Positions 37,701 to 64,000 of a stretch of DNA of 64,000 nt are shown here, one piece after another. The stretch spans positions 342,501 to 406,500 of the forward strand of contig JAQGDQ010000140.1 in assembly GCA_030141605.1 (NCBI GenBank), given 5' to 3'. Within the stretch, counting starts at the first letter, position 1, and each line of letters begins with the position of its first letter. Below the pieces are notes generated by a model, which did no database searches, was not told where the DNA came from, and worked only from the letters and a program-made list of their open reading frames with translations. The translations under genes and the position numbers were made by a program. This stretch comes from Tubiluchus corallicola. Taxonomy: Eukaryota; Priapulida; Priapulimorpha; Priapulimorphida; Tubiluchidae.

Positions 37701-40700
37701 GTATTTATAATAGGTGTCATAGCACAGTTATGGCAAAAATATTACAAGCTTTGTTTTCTTCATTTTAAAGATGACAAGCCAGTCTCAGTCCCAGTTCAAA
37801 GTCAAGTCAAGATTCTTTTCAAATACTTGAGATGTTTCTAGTCAGGCATTGCCAAGAGGCACATTGCAGTAAGTACCTATACAAATAATATCATCAGCAC
37901 AGATGTTAAGCTTAGGGAGTACAGAGTCCAGCAGGATGTTGTTGATAAATAGCAAAAACAAGCTAGGGGCTATTATAGATTCTCGAGGAACACGACTTCT
38001 GTTTTCATATACAAACAAAACTGCCCCTTCATAAACAACTTCTGTTTGTAATTGTTGAGATATGGTGATATGATAGACAGAGCATTGCCACTTTGCCTTA
38101 TGATTGAAGTTTAATTATGGAGTAGACATCTTTGCCAGACTTTATCATAAGCCTTGGCGGTGTCAAGAACTATTAGTCTAGCCTCGCCTTGGTGTAAATC
38201 TTTATTAGTTTGCTCAGTGATTAGAGACTGACATACATGTTGTTAGAACTGTGTATATTTGTGTGTATTTCTAAAGTAAAGGTCATTAGCCTTATGTTAA
38301 TGAAACAAAATATTGCATATATCCACAAGTTAACCTTTGAGTAAAATTAAAAGTGGCAGATATATCTTCTTTGGCTGGCTGATCACCAACAGCATCCAGT
38401 TACTGTGAATGAATGACAGTCTGGTACCTTTTTAGTGGCAGCAAAAATTGCCTGTCGCCAGTTTTGTGTGTTTACACATTAGAGTTGAAACTTGATATTA
38501 CATCACAGCTGTGTTATTTTCTGTATAGATGTATTATGTGCTTTATGTTAACCAAGTGGGTTTATGTTGCTTCAACATTTTGCAGTTAGAGTTTGTTCTT
38601 TGGCCTGCTATTTGTCCTCAATGATTTGGTTGTCTCAAGGAAATGAGAAAGGAAATAATATTTTTATTGAACCCGTCTTACTTTTTATGAGTTAATATTA
38701 ATAATTTAAAAATAATGATTTCAAACAGGAAAGAAAAAAAATTAATCTGCAACTAAAAAGCCATGTTAGAAGCCTAGCAATATGAATTCTCTATTTTGAA
38801 ATTGTAGATTTTTGTAGTTTCATAAAGTTAAACAGCTTTAGCTTAAATATAACTATAGCTCATTTAATGAAATTGGTGCTTTTAAGGCAGATGCCCTGAA
38901 AAAGGTTTTATATTTCTTTATCACTAGTATTTAACCATCATTTTATTACAGCTACAAGGGAGCCTCATAGCTGCAGGAGTGATTCACACTGTGATAGGAG
39001 CAACAGGATTTGCAGGGTTTCTCCTGCGCTTTATTGGACCAATCACAATTGTACCCGCTCTCATGCTCATTGGAATATACTTGATTCGGGCATCAGCCAA
39101 ATTTGTCTTTGTTCACTGGGGTATAGCAGCTTTGTAAGTTGAAGTTTGGTTGATCTGATTACCTTAACTGATTTGTGGATAGCTGAATGGTTGTTATGGA
39201 TGTTTAATAGCTGATATTAAAAGAAGCTGGGTCAGCTGGTGCTGATAACGACAGAAACATAGTGTTCATGAATTAGCACAAATAATGAGTAGAAAACCTA
39301 GCCAATTCCTTTTATTGCATCTTCCATGTCAGTGGAACAGATGCTAGGAGTGTGTAAAGCTCCTTAAGAACCATGGAAGTAACACATCGCATTGTAGTTA
39401 TAGCTGCTATTATGTAATAGCTTCGTAAAGGATGGAACCATCACAACGTACATGTGGGGGTGAAAAGAATTGGCATTTTTTAGTCGTATGCTGCCGTCCC
39501 CTACATATATATATATATAATCATCATATGTATATGTAAATACATAGTGTTGCAAATCAAATGCTACTACATTTTGTGTTGCAACTATTACTAGAAATTT
39601 TCTGGAATATGTTGTGAACAGTTTGTGTTTTGCAGGACCTGCATTACGGCTTTGATTTTTTCACTGTATTTGGGAGGGAAATCAATGCCCATCCCAATGT
39701 GGACACGTGAAAAAGGGTTCCATGTGGATCATTACCCTCTGCATCAAGTTTTCTCTGTAAGTTAATTTACTTAAAATAACCCAATATGTAGCAATAATTT
39801 GAAAAACATCATCTGGATAGTAGATTATCAATTAATGTTAATTTTTTCGTGGCTGTGTGAATTTGAACAGGTTTTGTGTAAAGAACTGCAGATGGCAAAT
39901 TCAGGTGAGTTGATGAGTATTTTTGAAAACATAAATTTAGATATTTTGTGTAAGTTTATATCATTTGATTTTTGGTGGTACTTGTGCCACAAAGCTATAT
40001 ATGCTCCGATTTGTGATAGCTATTTAAAAAAAACAGGACCCAATTTTAAATCATAGTGCAAAATGTGATACGTAAAATATTGAAAGGGAAAATGTTGTTT
40101 GTTTTGTCTTTCTTTTGGAAATCGTTCTCTTGAATATTGTTAACAACTTGCACTCATCAGGTAGTCTCGTTATCAGTTTTTGTTCATCACCTTGGTAACA
40201 GTCCTGCCTTCCTGTGTTGCTCGTAAATTGAGATAATTATGGCCTTTTAAATGTAACAGCGTTTAAGTATCATTTTATAATTTATGGAAGCATGAATGTA
40301 AAAAGTCGTTTTGTCTAAAATAGTGTAGAAAAGGTGAAATTTTAACTAATAGCATCTTATATTCGTGTCCATTTTTAGCAAAAAGAAATATAATTATTAT
40401 AAGAAATTACGTCATTGCAGTTGTTGATTGGGATTGTTATTGGGTGGCTATTTTCCCTCATTCTCACTGCAACGGATGTTCTGCCGGATGATTCCTCAAG
40501 TCCTCAATATCTTGCAAGAACGGATTCACGTTCATATATAATCAGCGACTCCAGCTGGTTTAGCTTTCCATACCCAGGTAAGTGTTCACATTTCCATATG
40601 TAAACAGATGATGGACATCCCTCAATACTTTGACTAAAATATGCAGGTAAAGCAGGAATCATTTAAACAATGTTTTCTCTTACACGCACGTTATCAGTTT

Positions 40701-43700
40701 GCTGTTTAGGCAGGGAATATTAGGCATAGAAGTTTAGAGCATGGTTACGTATTGGAATGTTTATCAGCATATGAGAGCTATGATTGATTTAAATGGCATA
40801 TGGCAGCCATGATTGACTTAGATGTTGAGATGCAACATGTTATGTTGTTGTGTCTGTTCAAACGCCCCCTGACGTACCCACGTAGTATTCTGACAGTTAA
40901 CTAAATGTTCTGGTTAGACATTTTATTCTGCATGTTTTTGTCTCATAATCCATTCACTGTTTCTGTTACTACTACTGCTGCTGCTGCTAATTACCAATCA
41001 TTCATTTAGTCAATGATGCTTTTGCTAATTATCAGTTTCATTGGCTTGTACAAAATTTACATTTTTCAGGTCAGTATGGGGCACCCTTATTTAATGTCAC
41101 TGCTTTTATTGCGTGTCTTATTGGAACAATCTTATCAATATTAGATTCAATCGCTGATTATTATGCTTGTGCAAAAATATGTCATGTGCCTCCGCCACCA
41201 TCTCACGCAGTAAATCGTGGTTTGACCATTGAGGGAGCATGCAGTGCTTTATCTGGTGCTGTAGGGTGTGGTCACGCTACAACAACCTATGCAGCCAACA
41301 TTGGGGCCATGGGTTTGACTAAGGTATGCATGTGATTCTTGCATATTCATTATTTCCTATTGATTTTGTACATGGAATAGGTTATATTATAATTCAAAGT
41401 AGCTTCAACAACTTTGACTGTCCATTTCGAACTGTGCATGCTGTTCACTTTGTATCTTACTGTCATTTTCCCATTATTGCTTATAACTGTATCTTTTGAA
41501 TAGAGTATATACCTTAGACATATTGTAAAATAGCATTTTGACCTGAAATGAAGTCGTGTGGTTCTTCTGGTGTTGATGAATAGAGCATCTTCATGACCAT
41601 TAAACATATTAAATTTATAACTGTTTTATTTATTTTCAAGTCGTGAAACAACACGTTCACAAGTGCTCCATTTTGTCAGGTTGCAAGTCGTCACGTGTTT
41701 GTGGCTGTCGGCATCATCTATATGCTCTTTGGTGTGATTGGTAAGTTTTCTGCAGTCTTCATCACGATTCCCCATCCGGTGCTAGGTGGCGCACTCATTA
41801 TCATTGTTGGAGCATTTATTGGAGTGACATTTTCAAATCTGGAGCATGTATCCTTGTCTTCCTCCCGCAGTCTCACGATCATCGGCACGTCGCTTGTTGT
41901 TGGCTGGATGGTGCCGTACTGGATAGAAACTGTGCCTGATGCTATCAATACGGGTAAAAGATGAATTTCTAGATACTATTTCATTTTTTAATAACTTGAA
42001 ATATGAAAGATTTAAGTGGATGCCCTATGTTGTTGCTTTTCTGTATTGCTGAGCCTAATTGCTCATAATTGAAACCTGCACTATATATAAAAAATGGGAG
42101 GAAACAGATAAAATTTGTCATTTTTAGAATTAGCCTTTTTTGCCTTTTTTGAAGTAGTAAATGGGAATGAAAATTGTTGATGACAGTAATATTCTGTACA
42201 AGTAATTCTGTAGGTAATGTTGATCTAATGGCAAAAATAGCGTATTTTGGAGCATTGATCTTTATAGCTTTTCACTGTGACGTATCTTTATTGTTCATAT
42301 CCTTAGATTTACTGTAATTTGCATTCATATTTTGATTATTCATCACTGTTCATTCGTCAATCACTGGTTAACTTCATTCATCAAGCGCCAAACAAGTTTG
42401 TTTAATTCGAATTTGATTTAAACATTCAAATTCGATTTGAACCTAAAATTATGAGTTTGAATAATTCAGCACTTCAACTACATACGTTCTTTATCTTTTA
42501 AAGTTTGAAACAGCATGCATAATTAACACATTTAGCTATGATTTCAGTACACAATTTTTATACAAATTATTAGTGTTTTGTTTCAGAACAAAATTGCGCA
42601 ATATGCATTATCCTTGGAAGACAGCATTTTATTATATAATTAGAAATTCTTTATCATTGAATTCTAATTCGATTCAGATTTGAAATCTTGTTTCATTTTG
42701 AATTCGAAAATTAAAAATTCGATTCCATTCAAATTCGCTTTCTGGTAGATAATGCTCATCATAACTGCTCAGTACATTGAACTCATTCTATTTAGGTAAT
42801 GCAGCAGCAGATAGTGTACTGAAGATGTGTTTGGGCAATGCCAATTTGGCTGGTGCCATCCTTGCTTGTATACTAGACAATACTGTACCAGGTATTATAC
42901 CAGCTTCTCCATTTTTTTTCATAAGTGAAGACAAGGGCTTGTTTTTTGTTTAAAATGACAAAAGAATGCTTACACTCTTTCCTTTTTTGTCAAAAAGAGG
43001 TGACACCACAAGTTTTCTGTATTATAGGATCATGTGACAGTGTTTACATTAGTTGTGACACCATGTACTAAATCTAGCATGGTTTTCATGCTAGTACCAA
43101 TAGCCTGACATTCCTTTTGAACTCCCACGAGCATGCAAAGTTGTTTCCCACTTTCACTGGGTTCCCTACTTTGAATTCACATTTAACCATTGCAGTTTTA
43201 TGCCTATTGTAATTGTTTAGGCTCAGCCATTTAATTCACCTTGTTCTTCAACCTAGGCAGGCTCCACGTCGCATAACTAATAGTATTTTCTATGGTAGCT
43301 GGTTCTGAGTCTTGTTGAATTTACATCATGTGGCTAATAATGTCTTGTTTTCTAACATTTATCTAATAATTTCACCTACAGTGGTTCCATTCTCATCTAG
43401 AATTTCAAATTGACATTTCATTCCGGCATTTCGTTCGTTGTGTGAAGTGTAGAGAGCAGTATTCATCTAGTCTCTTTTAAATGTGAAAGATATTTTTCCA
43501 CGTTTTTGTTTCTTTGATAGGTACAGATGAAGAAAGAGGAATTACAGCTTGGAGAACAGTGCATGTGGCATCCGACACAAAGCATTACGAGGAAGGGCTG
43601 GAAGTGTATGAGCCTCTTCTTCCCAAGTTCATCAAGAGAAGTCGTTGGCTCAAATATGTGCCATTTTTACCCGATCCAGCCCTTACTTCACACATTTATG

Positions 43701-43705
43701 GTTAA
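31721..43705 (+). CDS. SLC23A1-like: SLC23-family (nucleobase/ascorbate) transporter, copy 1
   Basis: Plasma-membrane transporter of the NAT/SLC23 family; animal members carry ascorbate or nucleobases with sodium. Exons: 31721-31730 (ATGACTGAGG), 32852-33039, 34297-34454, 36496-36593, 37183-37253, 38952-39133, 39636-39756, 40421-40577, 41070-41323, 41680-41953, 42796-42891, 43521-43705 (TAA). They total 1794 nt, 597 aa, close to human SLC23A1 (598). Family blocks: YKISDKLPLFLCIFFGLQ; FAGFLLRFIGPITIVPALML; TDVLPDDSSSPQYLARTDSR; SILDSIADYYACAK with PPPPSHAVNRG; LGGALIIIVG; LACILDNTVPGTDEERG. Unusual: the TM1 QH motif reads QQ, and the NAT signature begins with Ala (ANIGAMGLTK) where Q, E or P is expected. 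Substrate therefore cannot be assumed. A tandem paralog follows in the same orientation. A candidate AATAAA lies at 43876-43881. Confidence 0.93.
31731..32851 (+). other. Intron 1 of SLC23 copy 1
   Basis: 1.1 kb. The first 20 bases after the donor resemble those of copy 2 (GTAAGTTAAACTA.CCCAGTG). I see no further feature; an open frame at 32588-32863 only overlaps the start of exon 2. Confidence 0.6.
36020..36300. repeat. CAATATTG-rich repeat in SLC23 copy 1 intron 3
   Basis: The palindrome CAATATTG occurs at 36030, 36161, 36196 and 36218, among many near-copies (CAATGTTG, AAATATTGG, CAATATTTTC) and TTGTACCAA phrases. The overlapping open frames on both strands (up to 163 residues) are explained by this repetitive composition. 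Family unknown. Confidence 0.5.
36757..37090 (+). repeat. Diverged interspersed repeat, copy 1 (SLC23 intron 4)
   Basis: Ends are rich in ATTCGAATT words. The interior shares ATTGTGTACTGAAATCAT, TGTTTCAAAC and GATAAAGAAC..TATGTA.TTGAAGTG with the reverse complement of 42397-42763. This is probably a MITE-like element with AT-rich inverted ends. It occupies most of the intron between exons 4 and 5. Confidence 0.6.
37686..37700 (+). repeat. Homopolymer C15
   Basis: Fifteen consecutive C bases in SLC23 copy 1 intron 5, an uncommon tract in such AT-rich DNA and a likely site of length variation or sequencing error. Confidence 0.9.
37800..38190 (-). mobile_element. Degenerate LINE reverse transcriptase fragment
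   Basis: Read on the minus strand, the segment gives LDTAKAYDKVWQRCLL (RT motif around the first catalytic Asp), then, after breaks, SRVPRESIIAPSLFLLFINN and LPKLNICADDIIC, matching the GVPQGSVLGPLLF..IND and (Y/F)ADD blocks of LINE polymerases. Stops and frame changes mark it as dead. It lies antisense in SLC23 copy 1 intron 5. Confidence 0.75.
42397..42763 (-). repeat. Diverged interspersed repeat, copy 2 inverted (SLC23 intron 10)
   Basis: Reverse-complement relative of 36757-37090, with the same ATTCGAATT-rich ends and shared interior words. Together the two copies flank exons 5-10 of the transporter in inverted orientation. Confidence 0.6.
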
Positions 43706-46111
43706 AGTGGCATATGCATATGATGGTTGGAGATGCAGAACTCAGGAAAGCATTTTTTGCATTTTAAATTGTCAATGCAGGAAGCCTCAGGGTTTTATAT
43801 AAGTAGAGTTTCTGGAAAAAACTTCTCCATGGTAAGGCAGTGAAAATGCCACAGATGGTTTACTGACTTGCTGTAAATAAATTTACGAATTTTTCCAACA
43901 ACTTAAAAGCATGAGAAATCTGGTAAGTGCCAATATTGGCAAAATGCGGATGGTGCAGGTGTTTTAGTATATTACTCAAGTATATCGTTCTACAGCATCT
44001 CACAAGAGCTTTTGAATTGTGATTCTGATCTATGTTTTCCTTGATTCTATGTTAAACATTATCTTTGCTGTGCCAGACAGTTTCAGACTGATGTGTTTGA
44101 TCATATGCGTCTTATAGTATGTCTCAGGAGTAGAACTTTTGGTAGGTTCAGAGCATGTTTGGTGATATGTTTAGTTCTAACTTCATGGTAGTAAAACCAA
44201 CATTTCAGCTTATCTTCTCATAAATTTTGCCAAGTAATATATTGATGTAACTGCTGGAATGCTTTGTTTACATTAGTTTCAAACTCATGTCTCTTATTTA
44301 ATCTTGTGATATGTTTCTACATGCTCTTAAGTGCAAGTTCATATGTTAGAAGGACAAAAACAAGTTTTAAATTTCATTTATACTGAGTATTACTTGTCAG
44401 TACAGTATGTTTTCAGTTTTTCTGAATTTATTTTAACATTGCTTTTTCTACTAACAAGAATGTGTTGGAAACTAACTCACTTGTTTTATTATAGCCTGTA
44501 AGATTTTGAAAGGAATGTATTAACTTTATATCAGGGATGTGCATCTAAGATGCATTTAATTTCAAGCCATGTACAATCTGCTTTGTTGAGAACTTACAGT
44601 AACTTAGCAGAAATCATTTCAGCAAAAATGCTATTATTTATGGATTTTTGAGCCGTATAACAAAAGTGCTACTTAAAATGGCTGTTGTGATTAAAACTTT
44701 TAATGACACATGTTAAGTCGTTCAACTGTCATTGTAAATGGCTGCTTCAGTATTGTTTTTTACACACTCTAAATTTATACTAGTTAATAGCTATACATGT
44801 ATGTTTATGTATCAATATTCTTCAGTATAGGGTATTTGTCAATATTATAGAATGTAGTGAGTGTTATATAGCATTTTACCATCAGATAACTTCAACACTA
44901 CTAGTAAAATTTACAAGAGCATAGTTATAGCCAAACTGCAATATTGGTCAGCTTGTAAAATCATTTTCTTATCAATCATACCAAATGTTCTGTGTCACGA
45001 ATTCCCGTAAATAAGTTCAATTTTGCCTTCATTGGCCTATGAGACATTACAGTTATTGCTAACTGATTTATTCTGGTTCTTAATATAACCTGTGCAGGCC
45101 TACGTAGTCCTACATAGTGGTGCCCACACCCGTAATTTTGAATAGTGTTACCATTTGGCTGTTGTATTTGCTACATGTATAAGCAACATCATTAGTTACA
45201 ACTAACTTAGGTTTTCTTGTTTTTTCATAGTTAAATGACTATTGAGCTTATGCGACGATACAGCTCGTAACATTAAATGAATAGTGAATTAGTGCAGTAA
45301 GCTTAGTGATATGATAATCTGTAGTTTGATTATCTTAACTTGTCTACTTGTGATTGAATGAGATGTGGTCATTTTAGTTGTGATATAAATTAGTTTGATA
45401 TGATTATGCTACTTTACCTGTGATAACCTGCAAAGTAATAATGTATTTGTCTATTTGCTCCAGAACATACAAGTTATAAACAAACTTTTTGTGGTCACTT
45501 TTAACAAATAGTTGTGCTTTCATAGATATGTAACTAGAAATGAAACTAAATGGCATATCTTACTATTAGCAGTAAAATGCTTTGATGTATAACTTACAAG
45601 CTGTTGACATTATGCTGCTTATGTACTTCTTTCAATAAAATACAGAGTTAGACCATGTCAAAGTCACTGCAAAATACTGGAAAATTGAACATTTTACAGT
45701 CTAGGTAAATTTACAAGTTAACAGACTTTGCCTTTGCATGAACTTTCCATCAGTGATTGACAAACTATGATTTTTATGTAATGAATTAATTAGCAGCACA
45801 ATTGAAATGCCAACACTTATTGACATTGAATTAATAACATGAAAAAATAATTTTGTTCTTAATGTGTCTAGCTAAACAATTTTGTTATAGTTTACACATA
45901 AAGTCAGAAGTTGTTTTGCAGAAGCTGCCAGCAACTATTCTGACTCTCAGACAGTGTTACTTTATTATTATATCTTTCAACAAGTGGTTAAGTCTCTTCT
46001 GTAAAGTGAATGGCTTCTTGTTGAGTAGAGTCTAACAGACAAGTAATAATAGTAATAATAATTAATAATTTGCTTATTTTTTTAGCTTATTCAGCTGCTC
46101 TCGATTGCAGC
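43706..46111 (+). other. SLC23 copy 1 3' UTR and spacer to copy 2
   Basis: AATAAA at 43876-43881 and again at 45634-45639 are candidate polyadenylation signals. The rest is AT-rich without any gene I can support. Confidence 0.5.
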
Positions 46112-46145
46112 GCTCGAGAAGAATAGTTTTCAAGCAGTGCGCTCT
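46112..46145 (+). promoter_or_regulatory. Bipartite upstream block, second SLC23 copy
   Basis: GCTCGAGAAGAATA, seven bases, AGCAGTGCGCTCT, about 370 bases before the start codon. It is less conserved in the first half than the ECD and copy 1 blocks, but has the same spacing and orientation. Confidence 0.45.
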
Positions 46146-46515
46146 TTTCGAGATATTTCAACGAATTTGATACTGTATAGTGTACACAGCTCACTATAGT
46201 TGATTGATTTGAGTGCATCATCCGCGTGTACGTCGAAGAGCTCTACTAGTTTCGTATTAAGCGGTAGTGTAGTGTGTTGAATGTGGCGAGCAAGTCCAAA
46301 TTATTACGTAACAGCTTGTAGTGCTATACCCTATTTTAAATATTTTTTGTGAACATTTTTCTCCCCTATATACACGCATACTGTATGGCACCCGTCAGAT
46401 CTAGCCAGAATCTGCTGTATTCTTTAAATCTGATAAGCCGACTCTAGCCTGACCATGATTTTTCTGGAAACAAACGCATAACAGTTTTTCCAGTTAGTAT
46501 TAGGAGGGAAGAAGA

Positions 46516-63717
<17,202 letters not shown>

Positions 63718-64000
63718 GTACACAATTGACCACTCCTCACAGTCATGTACTCATCATTTTTTTGTTAACTTTATTACTAGAAACAGTGTCTTATGTTATA
63801 AGTTAGTAGCTTGAATAGCTTCTTATGTTTACAAGTCACTGTCCTATTCTCACAGAACAAGCTGTTGTGATTATTATTTTGTACTATTGTCTTAATAATT
63901 ACATTTTTTTGTTTTTATAGTATTTATAGTAATTATAGTATTTAAATGTGTTTTAATCTTAGTGAAGTTATGTAGTTCCCTTAGAGACGTGACTGGGGTA
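63718..64000 (+). other. Start of SLC23 copy 2 intron 9
   Basis: Begins with donor GTACAC. The remainder to the window edge is AT-rich with no exon; the exon homologous to 41680-41953 is expected beyond. Confidence 0.7.

Overview
This is nuclear DNA from an intron-rich, AT-rich animal genome. The evidence is animal protein families (LRIG, ECD, animal-type SLC23, a class A GPCR), consensus GT-AG introns, and a metazoan load of SINEs, LINEs and short terminal-inverted-repeat (TIR) elements. I cannot fix the species. The divergent GPCR and moderately diverged orthologs fit an invertebrate, possibly an early-branching one. Exon models were built by hand from splice sites, reading phase and protein similarity, and all phases close.

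Layout. (1) 943-8675, + strand: the 3' 13 exons of an LRIG gene (LRRs, LRRCT, three Ig domains, membrane segment, cytoplasmic tail), followed by a long 3' UTR. (2) 11949-21208, - strand: complete 9-exon RUVBL1 (Pontin), 456 aa. LRIG and RUVBL1 are convergent. (3) 24177-26126, + strand: intronless ECD (Ecdysoneless), divergent from RUVBL1. ECD protein is a reported partner of RUVBL1/R2TP, so two interaction partners lie back to back. (4) 31721-43705, + strand: complete 12-exon SLC23-family transporter, 597 aa. (5) 46516-63717, + strand: tandem paralog of that transporter, with nine exons before the window ends. Its third intron carries an intronless GPCR on the opposite strand (52954-53925).

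Between and inside the genes are many mobile-element remains. They include two near-identical 459-bp TIR elements in inverted orientation, a third 531-bp element with a related terminus, a 5S-rRNA-like SINE, four tRNA-derived SINE heads, three degenerate LINE pieces, two diverged copies of another repeat facing each other in transporter introns, telomere-like tracts and several tandem repeats.

Points most worth a second look: a bipartite upstream block shared by ECD and both transporter copies; a triplicated splice donor in RUVBL1 that could add 7 or 14 residues in frame; loss of the conserved QH and NAT-signature residues in both transporters; patchy near-identity of the two transporters suggesting gene conversion; and the nested GPCR lacking D2.50 and NPxxY.
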